From an uncultured Christensenellaceae bacterium (GTDB lineage: Bacteria > Bacillota > Clostridia > Christensenellales > Pumilibacteraceae), in assembly GCA_910587445.1 (NCBI GenBank), contig CAJULE010000001.1, positions 99,748 through 163,747 on the forward strand: a stretch of DNA of 64,000 nucleotides, read 5' to 3'. Within the stretch, counting starts at the first letter, position 1. Every line of letters starts with the position of its first letter. The notes under the pieces are model-generated. The model made no database searches and had not been told where the DNA came from. It saw only the letters and a program-made list of their open reading frames with translations. Below, one piece after another: positions 7,604 through 16,356 of the stretch. The position numbers were made by a program, and so were the translations under genes.

Positions 7604-8955
7604 TGTTCGATTTTTCCGCACCGCTTTTTTGGTATAAGCTCATATTCATGGCAGAACTCCTAATAAGCGAAGCGCTTGCGACCTATACGCTCAAAAAGAA
7701 ATCTCGCTTTGCTTTGCGCGCGCCGCTAAGCGTGCTCGGCTGTCTTGCGACGGCTTTTTTATATCCGCTGCTTTCTTTTTCCTACAACGCCGCCTATACG
7801 TCGGTGATGTTTTTCGTGCTTTTCGGAGTCACTCTCGTCGGAATGAAGATGTGTTACGATGAAACGTGGGTCAACCTGATTTTTTGCGGAATCATCGCGT
7901 ATACCACACAGCATATAGCCTATGAAATAAACTCGCTTGTAACGACGGTGTTCGACCTCGGAGATATAGGCTCGTACTATGGCGGCGCACCCACCGGCGA
8001 GAGTAACCCGCTTATGTATATTACTTATTTCTGCGCATACTTTTTCACCTATTGGTTCGTGTGGGCTTTCATAGAATACAGAATAAGAAGGCGGCAGAGC
8101 TTGAAGATAGAAAACCTGTCTTTGTTCTTTTTCTGCGCGGTCATAGTGGTGATAGACATAGTTCTGTCTACGGTGGTGACCTATCTTCCGTATTCGCCCG
8201 AAGTCAAGTCTTACACGGCGGTGATAGGAATATACAATATACTTTCGTGCGGTCTTGCCGTGGGAATGCTGTTTTCCATGCTCGGCAAGCACCTTGTCGA
8301 GCAAGAACTCGAGACGGTCGAAGAGCTTTGGAAGCGCGACAAAAAGCAGTACGAGATGAGCAGTAAGAACGTCGAACTCATAAACATAAAGTGCCATGAC
8401 CTCAAAAAACAGATACGCGCTCTTTCCGAGGGCAACAGGGTGATTGACGGCGCGGCGCTCAGGGAGATAGAAGAGGCGGTCAACATCTACGACGGGGCGG
8501 TCAAGACGGGCAACGACGTAATAGACGTAGCGCTCGCGGAAAAGAGCCTTATTTGCGAGAGGGAAGGCATAGACTTCACCGTCATTGCCGAGGGCGAAGC
8601 GCTGTTTTTTGTAAGCTCGAACGATTTGTATTCGCTTGTCGAAAACGCTTTGTCGAATGCGGTGGAGAGCTGTCTTAAAACGGACGACAAAAAGGAACGG
8701 TTTATAAAACTGTATATACGTTCGGTGCGCGGCATGGCGAGTATTCACGTCGAAAATTTTTGCGGAAAAGAGCCGAAATTCGTAAACGGCTTGCCCGAGA
8801 CGAGTAAGGACGATAAAGACAGCCACGGCTACGGAATGAGGAGTATGCAGCTTATATCCGAGAAGTACGGCGGCGGACTCAAGGCGTCGTACTCGGACGG
8901 AGTTTTTACGCTCGACGTCATACTTCCCATGCAAACGGGGCAAAAATCGAACTAA
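7603..8955 (+). CDS. GHKL sensor histidine kinase (AgrC/VirS-type partner)
   Basis: Read from the ATG at 7603, overlapping the response regulator stop, this is 450 residues; earlier in-frame starts lie inside the regulator gene. Residues 1-225 contain six or seven hydrophobic helices. A coiled linker leads to the phospho-acceptor His265 (KCHDLKKQ), then an ATPase with N box ENALSNAVES and G box GYGMRS. This is the HPK10/GHKL type that pairs with LytTR regulators, often sensing small peptides. No peptide precursor gene was found beside it. The nearest downstream gene is the GH3 glycosidase, with its own promoter, a possible but unproved target. Confidence 0.9.
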   Translation: MFDFSAPLFWYKLIFMAELLISEALATYTLKKKSRFALRAPLSVLGCLATAFLYPLLSFSYNAAYTSVMFFVLFGVTLVGMKMCYDETWVNLIFCGIIAYTTQHIAYEINSLVTTVFDLGDIGSYYGGAPTGESNPLMYITYFCAYFFTYWFVWAFIEYRIRRRQSLKIENLSLFFFCAVIVVIDIVLSTVVTYLPYSPEVKSYTAVIGIYNILSCGLAVGMLFSMLGKHLVEQELETVEELWKRDKKQYEMSSKNVELINIKCHDLKKQIRALSEGNRVIDGAALREIEEAVNIYDGAVKTGNDVIDVALAEKSLICEREGIDFTVIAEGEALFFVSSNDLYSLVENALSNAVESCLKTDDKKERFIKLYIRSVRGMASIHVENFCGKEPKFVNGLPETSKDDKDSHGYGMRSMQLISEKYGGGLKASYSDGVFTLDVILPMQTGQKSN

Positions 8956-8970
8956 AGCGGGAAAAGAGTA

Positions 8971-8999
8971 TTGAAATCGACGAAACCTTATTTTATAAT
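8971..8999 (+). promoter_or_regulatory. Promoter of the GH3 gene
   Basis: TTGAAA (8971-8976), 17-bp spacer, TATAAT (8994-8999), about 60 bp upstream of the start; AAGGAG precedes the ATG. Confidence 0.7.
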
Positions 9000-9059
9000 G
9001 CAAGCGTCTTCGGCAAATGCCAAAATGCTTGGGGATAATAAAAAATAAGGAGAAAAGAG

Positions 9060-12000
9060 ATGGCAAAGGATAAGCTCAGGATGAGCAACAAAAGGTTCAT
9101 GGCGATCATGATACCCGTAGGAGTATTCTTGCTTGCGCTCATAATCGTTGCGGTGTGCGTAATGAATTCTTTTGCGCCGGTCATGGACGCATTCTTCGGA
9201 AGAGGAAAGCGCCACATAGCCAACGTGGAAGGAACGGAAAATTGGGACACGAATTACTATGACGTAAAATACAAGAGTTATGACGAGTCCATAAAGGCGG
9301 CTACGCAAAACGCCAAGAAAGTTACCGACGAAGGATTTGTTCTTATGAAGAACGACGCGCCCGCAGGCAAAGAAAAGTCGCTTCTTCCGCTCGAACCCAA
9401 GGCAACGGTTACGCCGCTGGGAATGCGTTATGACGAAGCTGTCTACGGTATATACGGCTCGGGCTCGCCGCACGACGGCATGGGCATGAAAATGTATTTC
9501 GGCAGTGTCGTTTACGACGATAACTATAAAGTTACGAATCCGTGTTCGGTGGACATTCCCGAGGCGCTCGACGCGGAGTTTACGGTAAACAAAGCGCCGT
9601 TCGAGAAAATGAAGGCTTCCGAATGGGAAGTGATCGGGGAAGCTGACGGAACAATACCGTGCAAAGAAATCGATTCTATAAACGGTTGCGCGGGCAGTAA
9701 TACTTTCCTGTACGAATATAACCCGTCGATTTACGCAGGTACCGAGACAAGCTGCGCAAACAGCGTCGGTCTCGTGTTTATCGGCAGAGACGCGAGCGAG
9801 GGCGGAGATCTCAAGCTCGACGGTTACACGGACGGAACGCCTCACGAGCTTGCGCTCTCGAAGAACGAGCGCGATACGGTGAAGTTCGCAAAGCAGAACT
9901 GCACAGGCGGCGTAGTGGCGATCATAAACTCCTGCAACCCCATGGAACTCGGCGTACTCATGTCGGGCGAGCTCGAGGTGGACGCAATCGTTTGGATAGG
10001 CTTCCCGGGCAGCAACGGCGCGGAGTCGCTTGCCGACATTCTCTGCGGTAAGGTCAATCCTTCGGGCAGAACCGCCGACATCTGGGTAAGCAACCTTATG
10101 AACGACCCTACGTATAAGAACTACGGTTCGTACATCTATTCGTCTGCCGAAGTCGCAAACAGCAAGGCAATCGGCACTTCGTTTGTAGAGTACGAAGAGG
10201 GCGTATATGTGGGCTATCGCTACTATGAGACGGCGGCTGTCATGGACGGCTCGTTCGATTACGACAAAGCCGTAGTATTCCCGTTCGGCTACGGACTTTC
10301 CTACACCGAGTTCGAGCAGAAAATAACTTCGTTCGATACGTTCGGCGACGATATAACCGTCAAAGTTACGGTGACGAACAAAGGGGCAGTGGACGGCAAG
10401 GACGTCGTACAGCTCTATTACACAGCACCCTATACGCAGTGGGACATTGACAAAAAGATCGAAAAGCCGGTCAAAAACCTCGTTGCGTTTGCAAAGACGG
10501 ACATCATAAAGGGCGGACAAAGCGAAGAAGTGACGCTCACGTTCTCGAAAGAGGACATGGCTTCATACTGCTATACCCGCGAAAACAAGAACGGAACTAA
10601 GGGTGCATACGTGCTCGAGAGCGGCGATTATACGGTTACGCTCGGTAAAAACAGCCATGAAGAATGGGATAAAAAAACCGTACATATAAATGAAGAATGG
10701 TTCGACGAGTCCAATCCCCGTCGGAGCGAAAAGAACGGACAGTCAAAGCTCGACGACGAGGGCAACCCCATGGGAGTGACTGCTGTCGGAGGCGATCTCG
10801 ATTTCATAGCCGCAAGCAATCTTTTCGAGGACAGCAACACGTATATGAACTCTTCCACGGTAACGCTTCTTTCCCGTGCGGATTGGAAGAATACCCAACC
10901 TACGACTCCGACGGGCGAATCGTTTAAAGCCCCGAAAGCCGTTTGCGACACGATAGACGCATACAGCAGAGATACGTTCGACTATAAAGCAGATAAGCTT
11001 CTCGGAAACGTCGAAGGCAGTGCAATCTACAAAGCAACCGCACCGACGTCGAAGGCGCAGAACGGTCTGACCGTTGCGGATATGCGCGGACTCGACTACT
11101 ACGACGAGAGTTGGGAACTTCTTCTCGATCAGATTGATTACTCTAAGACCGAAGAGATAAACAAATTGCTTTACGGCGGCGCATACGGTCTCGGTGCACT
11201 CGATTCGATAGGATTGCCTGCTACGAGCAGTGCGGAAGGACCTGCGGGCATAGGATTGTTTGCTCATCTGTTTTACGGAGATACCCGACTTACGAAGATA
11301 CCGAAGATGTGCGGCTATGCGGCTAACACCGTGCTTGCGAGCACGTTTAACGAAGAGCTTGCCTATCTTACGGGCGCGTCGGTAGGGCAGGAAGCATATT
11401 GGTTCAGAAAGGAAGGCGAGACCACTTATCTCAACGGTTGGACAGGGCCGGCGATGAACCTTCACCGCAACGCGTTCTGCGGACGTAACGCCGAGTACTA
11501 CAGCGAAGATCCGGTGCTTGCCGGCGCAATGGGCAGAAACGAAATTTCGGGTGCGGGCGACAACGGACTCTATACGATATTCAAGCACTTTGCCATCAAC
11601 AACATAGAGACGGCTAAGACGGCGGGCGACGGCATATGTACTTGGGCAACCGAACAGACCATGAGAGAAATATATTTCAAGGTATTCGAGGACGTGTTCA
11701 AGAACTCCCGCCGCGAGGTCAAGTACATCGCTGACGATAACGGCACGGTTAAGACGAGAGTGGTTCGCGGCGCAACGGCGGTCATGACGTCGTTCAACCG
11801 TGTGGGTGCGATTCCCGCAGGTTCGAACTATGCGCTCATAACCGAACTTTTGAAAAACGAATGGGGCTTCCAGGGCTTCGTACAGTCCGATATGCCGAGT
11901 CAATCCAATAAGGATCAAATGCTCAGAGCGGGCGGCGCGGTGGAAATGAACTCTTCGGTTTCCGTAGCGGAGGATCTTTCCAGCCCGACCGCTCAGTGGC

Positions 12001-12233
12001 AGATTCGCAGAGCCGTTCACGACATAGCTTTTGCCGTCGCAAACTCCAATGCAATGCAGGGCGCGGCTCCCGGCGCGATTATTTACTACGATATGTCGCC
12101 GTGGGCGATCGGACTCATAATCGCGGGCGTAATCATCGGACTTATCGACGCGGCGATAATCGTGCTCATCGTCCTTCGTGTTCTCGACGCGAAAAAGCAC
12201 CCCGAAAACTACAGACAGAATCAAAAGGTATAG
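9060..12233 (+). CDS. Membrane-anchored glycoside hydrolase family 3 with permuted domain order
   Basis: This 1057-residue protein has a membrane helix at each end (about residues 15-37 and 1017-1040, before a short basic tail). The usual GH3 order is reversed: the GH3 C-terminal alpha/beta sandwich comes first (VVAIINSCNPMELG, IVWIGFPGSNGAESLAD, NPSGRTADIWV), then a fibronectin-III-like domain starting at PFGYGLSYTEF, and last the TIM-barrel half (AEGPAGIGLF, YLNGWTGPAMNLHRN, KHFAINN). The nucleophile is Asp944 in FVQSDMP, normally MSDW. The same inverted order is known from Ruminococcus albus and Butyrivibrio beta-glucosidases. It probably trims beta-linked oligosaccharides outside the membrane, both ends being anchored. 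It is monocistronic with a very strong terminator. Confidence 0.9.
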   Translation: MAKDKLRMSNKRFMAIMIPVGVFLLALIIVAVCVMNSFAPVMDAFFGRGKRHIANVEGTENWDTNYYDVKYKSYDESIKAATQNAKKVTDEGFVLMKNDAPAGKEKSLLPLEPKATVTPLGMRYDEAVYGIYGSGSPHDGMGMKMYFGSVVYDDNYKVTNPCSVDIPEALDAEFTVNKAPFEKMKASEWEVIGEADGTIPCKEIDSINGCAGSNTFLYEYNPSIYAGTETSCANSVGLVFIGRDASEGGDLKLDGYTDGTPHELALSKNERDTVKFAKQNCTGGVVAIINSCNPMELGVLMSGELEVDAIVWIGFPGSNGAESLADILCGKVNPSGRTADIWVSNLMNDPTYKNYGSYIYSSAEVANSKAIGTSFVEYEEGVYVGYRYYETAAVMDGSFDYDKAVVFPFGYGLSYTEFEQKITSFDTFGDDITVKVTVTNKGAVDGKDVVQLYYTAPYTQWDIDKKIEKPVKNLVAFAKTDIIKGGQSEEVTLTFSKEDMASYCYTRENKNGTKGAYVLESGDYTVTLGKNSHEEWDKKTVHINEEWFDESNPRRSEKNGQSKLDDEGNPMGVTAVGGDLDFIAASNLFEDSNTYMNSSTVTLLSRADWKNTQPTTPTGESFKAPKAVCDTIDAYSRDTFDYKADKLLGNVEGSAIYKATAPTSKAQNGLTVADMRGLDYYDESWELLLDQIDYSKTEEINKLLYGGAYGLGALDSIGLPATSSAEGPAGIGLFAHLFYGDTRLTKIPKMCGYAANTVLASTFNEELAYLTGASVGQEAYWFRKEGETTYLNGWTGPAMNLHRNAFCGRNAEYYSEDPVLAGAMGRNEISGAGDNGLYTIFKHFAINNIETAKTAGDGICTWATEQTMREIYFKVFEDVFKNSRREVKYIADDNGTVKTRVVRGATAVMTSFNRVGAIPAGSNYALITELLKNEWGFQGFVQSDMPSQSNKDQMLRAGGAVEMNSSVSVAEDLSSPTAQWQIRRAVHDIAFAVANSNAMQGAAPGAIIYYDMSPWAIGLIIAGVIIGLIDAAIIVLIVLRVLDAKKHPENYRQNQKV

Positions 12234-12248
12234 AAGAAATTATATAGC

Positions 12249-12291
12249 CCATATAAAAACAGGACGCGTCTTGCGTCCTGTTTTTATATGG
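12249..12291 (+). terminator. Strong terminator after the GH3 gene
   Basis: A perfect 19-bp stem (12249-12267 paired with 12273-12291) with loop GTCTT; the right arm includes TTTTT. Its symmetry allows it to work in both directions. Confidence 0.9.
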
Positions 12292-12320
12292 TAATTAGAA
12301 AAAAAAATTTGCAAAAGCGG

Positions 12321-12350
12321 TTGACAAATCGAGCAATGTTCAGGTATATA
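12321..12350 (+). promoter_or_regulatory. Promoter of the subtilase/lipoprotein unit
   Basis: TTGACA (12321-12326) and TATATA (12345-12350) separated by 18 bp, 33 bp before the signal-peptide ATG at 12383. Confidence 0.6.
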
Positions 12351-12382
12351 TTACGGAACATATTTAAAAAGGGGCAAAGATA

Positions 12383-14370
12383 ATGAAAAAGGCAATTTAC
12401 TCATTATGTGCGCTATGTATGGCGCTTGCAATCGTACTTATTCCCGTGAGTACTCTTGACGCTTTCGCTCTTAACGCGGACGCGGAGCCTATGGAAAAAA
12501 AGTGTTCTGCAGCGTGACTCTCGAGGACGACTTTGCGGAAGACGAAGTGGTAGTTACGATAAAAAATAAGGAAAGTTTAAAGTTCAAAAAATATGTAGCA
12601 AGTGATTTCGTCGATATCGGTTGTGAGTCGGTTGATGATTTGTCGATCGCATATGCCGATGATGTGCGAATACATAAGGATCATGCTTGTAAAAAGTCGG
12701 CTTTTGCAAAAGATTATAATCAGCTTCTTAGTCTTAAATTGAAAGAAAAGAGCAAAGAGAATGTTCTCGCGGCAATTAAGGTGCTTGAAAAGCGTGATGA
12801 TGTGCTTTCTGCTGAGCCGAGTTATATTTTGGATTCATTCGATAGTAATGTTGAGGAAAATAACGGGCATGGAATCGAACCAAATAAGGCAATAGGTGGT
12901 GGATTGCCTATAAATCCCGTGTTACCTGTAGTAAAGCCCACAAAGCTTCCTAACGACCCCGGGCGATCTCGGCAGTGGGCAATTGCAAGAATAAAGCTGC
13001 CCGAGGCATGGAACTATACCACGGGTTCGAGTGATGTTGTTGTTGGGGTTATAGACAGCGGTGTTGATTCTACGCATCCCGATTTACAAGGCAAAATCGA
13101 TACGTCGCTTAGCTATGATTTCGTAAATAATACATCTGCTATGCCTGCTACGTCAAGTCTTTTTTATCATGGGACAATGGTTGCGGGAATTATAGCTGCT
13201 CAGACCGACAATGGAGAATGAATTGCAGGCGCAGGGTGGAACGTAAGAATAGCTTCGCTAAGAGTTGGTGACAGCTTGGGTGGAATTAAAACCCCTTATG
13301 TCGTGTCGGCGATAGAATATGCTAGAATAAAAGGGATTCCTATTATCAATCTTAGTCTCGGGGGTAAACAAGACGACAGTAGGCTTCGCAGTGCAATAGA
13401 AAAATATACAGGGGTAATAGTGTGTGCAGCCGGAAATGCCGAAGCGGATAATGATGACAGCAAAAATGCAGTTTATCCGGCGAGTTATAGCTATAGAGAA
13501 AACTTAATATCCGTAGGAGCAAGTGATACAGAGGATAAAAGATTTATAAATGGCGGCACAGGTTCCAATTATGGGAAAACGACAGTAGATTTATTTGCTC
13601 CGGGAGCCAACATATATTCTACGATGATACAAGGGCGTTATCAAGGGTCATGCTCCGGTACGAGTTATTATGAGTCGGACTCCGGGACGTCGTATGCCGC
13701 ACCATATGTTTCGGGTGTTGCCGCATTGTTGCTTTCAAGATTTCCGGAACTTACTGCTGCGGAAATTAAAGACGCTATAAAGAACAATGTCAGTAAAGTG
13801 AGCGCACTCAGTGACCTGTGTGTTTCGGGTGGTAGACTTAATGCCTTAAATGCGCTTATTGGTTTACATTCGGGTCATAGATACGGGCAATCCTATTCAT
13901 TTGTATCGCAAACACAACATGCATCATTCTGCGAATGTGGGGATCATAAACTTGAGCCACATTGGGCATATTCTTCTTCCTTACGTATGTACAACGGACA
14001 TCGATATGCTACTTGTGCGTGCTGTAAATATGAAATAAATATCGATAATAATCCCATAATTGTAATAAGCAATTCAGCTCCCGGAGAGCTTGAACTTATG
14101 GGGCTTAAAGTGGTAGAAAGTCCAAAGCAGCTTGTGCAGGCGCTTTCTCAAAATTTTCGGCAAACAAGTTCTTTGAAAATGGAAGCTGTCCTGTCATATT
14201 ATGATGAAGAGTTTTTTGAGACATATGCAATAGTCCTGTCCGATGATTTTGATATGGAACGTGTCGTAGAGTCTCTGTATTCGAATATAATAGAGTGTAG
14301 AAAATACATTGACAAAGAAGGAAATTTTTGGTATGATACAGACAATAACTATGAGGAGATATATGCATGA
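12383..14370 (+). pseudogene. Subtilase (S8) interrupted by a -1 frame change and an in-frame TGA
   Basis: The ATG at 12383 (after AAAGGGG) begins a signal peptide ending near AFALNADAEP. After 40 codons this frame stops at TGA (12515-12517). The mature protein continues in the -1 frame from 12502, and the join lies exactly at A AAA AAG (12496-12502), read as GAA AAA AAG, the dnaX-type slippery heptamer. A second break is TGA at 13219-13221, where subtilases have Gly (NGE-stop-IAGAGWN; GGA to TGA would explain it). Otherwise the frame is intact: a propeptide, catalytic Asp in VIDSGVDS, His in YHGTMVAG and Ser in DSGTSYAAP, then a Cys/His-rich segment and a C-terminal domain (MGLKVVESP). Two lesions make a recent pseudogene the simplest view; recoding or sequencing error are alternatives. 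It is AT-rich compared with its neighbours and its end overlaps the lipoprotein gene (ATGA). Confidence 0.8.
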
Positions 14371-14825
14371 AAAAGAGACTGATTCCTATATTGATTGCGC
14401 TTGCATTGTGTATGAGCATAGTTTTTTGTGCTTGCGGTTCGACAAGTGAAACTCCTATATGCGACTATGAAGAGCTGTCTGCGGAAACAAGAACAAAAAT
14501 TGCTCAGGCATATTGCGACTTATATGAGTTAGATGAAAATGAAGAAAAGAACTTTGAGGTCGAGGAGTTTTATACCTCAAGGGAAGGCGTCTATGTATTC
14601 TATACGCATTATGCGGTATTTGCTTTTCTGGCATTACGAAGTGAGAAAATCGGCGGTGTCCGAATCGAGTATCCCGATAGTATAGGATTTAATGTTTATA
14701 TAGAGCAGACCGACGAAATAATCGGACTTGCTAATGCTTATGAACAGGGTTTGGTTACAAAGAAAGATATAAAGCTCATAAACGAAAAGCACAAAAAAGC
14801 GCGTTCGTATCTTTACAAAGATTGA
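14367..14825 (+). CDS. Small lipoprotein with one YKDG/AYE-type repeat
   Basis: This 152-residue protein starts inside the subtilase stop (ATGA) behind GAGGAG. It has a lipoprotein signal ending FCAC, with Cys23 lipidated. The rest is soluble, acidic and of unknown fold. Its C-terminal third (IIGLANAYEQGLVTKKDIK) matches the end of a repeat present three times in the larger lipoprotein at 27181. The first 24 residues of the two proteins are also alike, and both genes overlap a gene for the same C-terminal domain. A role as partner or inhibitor of the subtilase is inference from this coupling only. Confidence 0.8.
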   Translation: MKKRLIPILIALALCMSIVFCACGSTSETPICDYEELSAETRTKIAQAYCDLYELDENEEKNFEVEEFYTSREGVYVFYTHYAVFAFLALRSEKIGGVRIEYPDSIGFNVYIEQTDEIIGLANAYEQGLVTKKDIKLINEKHKKARSYLYKD

Positions 14826-14850
14826 ATCATACCTAAAATCTAACTTCCGA

Positions 14851-14886
14851 GCCTCGCGGCGACGGTAACGTCGCGCGAGGCTTCTT
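14851..14886 (+). terminator. Terminator after the lipoprotein gene
   Basis: A stem GCCTCGC-(G)-GCGAC/GTCGC-GCGAGGC with a one-base bulge and loop GGTAAC, followed by TTCTTTATAT. Confidence 0.75.
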
Positions 14887-14906
14887 TATATAATTTCTCG
14901 AATTGC

Positions 14907-14935
14907 TTGCAAAATTTCATGTGGTGTGGTACACT
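14907..14935 (+). promoter_or_regulatory. Promoter of glf
   Basis: TTGCAA (14907-14912), 17 bp, TACACT (14930-14935), 35 bp upstream of the glf start, which has CGGAGG. Confidence 0.65.
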
Positions 14936-14969
14936 ATATAAGATATGATAACTTTCGGAGGCAAAACCA

Positions 14970-16181
14970 ATGAGTGAGAAAAGAGCGATTGTCGTCGGAG
15001 CCGGACTTTCGGGTGCGACGGTTGCGCGCACGCTTGCCGAAGGCGGCGTGAAGGTCACGGTTTGGGAGAAGGAAAAGTATGTCGGAGGCGCGATTTCCGA
15101 CTATAGAAAGGACGACTATTTCGTTCAGCGTCACGGTCCGCACCTCTTCCATACGAGCAGCGAAGCGGCGTACGCCTTTCTTTCGCGCTTCACCGAGTGG
15201 TTCGACTATCGCCACACGGTGCGCGCGCACATAACGAGCAAGTATATCGATCGCTACACATTAAGCACGGACATAAAAGACAAGTATATTCCCGTGCCGT
15301 TCAATTTTACTTCGCTTGAAGCGCTCTATCCCGCGGACAAGGCGAAGAAGATAGAGAGCGCGCTTGTCGGCAAGTACGGTGCGGACGCTGCCGTTTCCAT
15401 TTCCGAGCTTCGTTTGAATCCCGATCCCGAAATAAAGGAGTTTGCGGAATTTGTCTACGTAACCGTTTTTAAGTACTATTCGTTCAAGCAGTGGGGGCTT
15501 GACATGGCGGCGATAGATCCCGCCGTATTTAAGCGGGTGCCCGTAAGGACGGGATACATCGACGGTTATTTTGCGGATAAATACCAGGCTATGCCGAAAG
15601 ACGGATTTTCCGCAATAATCGAGAATATGCTAAAGAGTGAGAACATAACCGTCAAAACGGGCGTGGACGCGATCTCCCGTCTCGCGGTAAAGGACGGAAA
15701 GCTCGAGATCGACGGAAAGCCCGCAGATTGTCCCGTCATATTTACGGGCTGTATAGACGAGCTGTGCGGCGACAGGTTCGGGCGGCTTCCGTACCGTACG
15801 CTTCGCTTCGATCTCAAGGAAGAGAATACGCCGTCTTTCCAGCCGTACGGAGTCGTAAACTACACCGTCACCGAACCCTTTACGCGCATATCCGAATTCA
15901 AGAAGTTTACGGTCGAGAACTCGAAAGCAAAGACGAGCGTTACGGTGCGCGAGTACCCGCGCTCATACGATCGCGAAAGCGAACTTTCTCCTTACTATCC
16001 CATGCCGACTGCGGACGCAAAGGAGAGCTACGCAAAGTATGCCGAGTATGTAAAGGACATAAAAAATCTTTACTTCGCAGGTCGACTCGGCAGTTATGTG
16101 TATGTCAATATGGATAAAGCGGTGGACAGGGCTCTCGATTTGGGAAAGCATCTGCTCGAAACCGCTTTTGCCGCAAAATAG
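14970..16181 (+). CDS. glf: UDP-galactopyranose mutase
   Basis: This flavoprotein of 403 residues interconverts UDP-galactopyranose and UDP-galactofuranose, the donor for galactofuranose-containing glycans. It has an N-terminal FAD-binding fold (VVGAGLSGATVAR, then VWEKEKYVGGAISD), the UGM signature GPHLFHT, and the C-terminal FAD-contact region AGRLGSYVYVNMDKAVDRAL. Length is near the family norm (about 370-400). It has its own promoter. A 117-nt palindromic repeat separates it from the downstream glycosyltransferase, so co-transcription is likely but not certain. Confidence 0.93.
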   Translation: MSEKRAIVVGAGLSGATVARTLAEGGVKVTVWEKEKYVGGAISDYRKDDYFVQRHGPHLFHTSSEAAYAFLSRFTEWFDYRHTVRAHITSKYIDRYTLSTDIKDKYIPVPFNFTSLEALYPADKAKKIESALVGKYGADAAVSISELRLNPDPEIKEFAEFVYVTVFKYYSFKQWGLDMAAIDPAVFKRVPVRTGYIDGYFADKYQAMPKDGFSAIIENMLKSENITVKTGVDAISRLAVKDGKLEIDGKPADCPVIFTGCIDELCGDRFGRLPYRTLRFDLKEENTPSFQPYGVVNYTVTEPFTRISEFKKFTVENSKAKTSVTVREYPRSYDRESELSPYYPMPTADAKESYAKYAEYVKDIKNLYFAGRLGSYVYVNMDKAVDRALDLGKHLLETAFAAK

Positions 16182-16211
16182 TCGGGCAAAAAAGTTATAA
16201 AGACACAAACG

Positions 16212-16328
16212 AAGTCGCAGTCGCGTCGCAGGACGGCGGCAGGCGGCGAGACGTAAGGGAGTGTACTGTCCGTACATGACCGAACAAGCGAGTCGCGCGT
16301 AGCCGTCATGAGGCGATGAATGCGACTT
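16212..16328. repeat. Palindromic repeat family 1, copy in reverse orientation
   Basis: Ends are perfect inverted repeats, AAGTCGCA (16212-16219) and TGCGACTT (16321-16328). The reverse complement aligns along its length with the copy at 31633-31758: ATTCATCG near the start, a GTAC-N5-GTAC core, CTCGCCGCCTG, and GACGCGACT near the end. It would fold into one long imperfect hairpin between glf and the glycosyltransferase. Confidence 0.75.
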
Positions 16329-16356
16329 GGTAAAGAAAGGTTCAAAGGAGTGAAAC

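Noticed and set aside
13219..13221. TGA reassigned to an amino acid genome-wide
   Set aside because: TGA ends many intact genes here (for example S component start/stop overlaps and the HtrA gene), so it is a normal stop.
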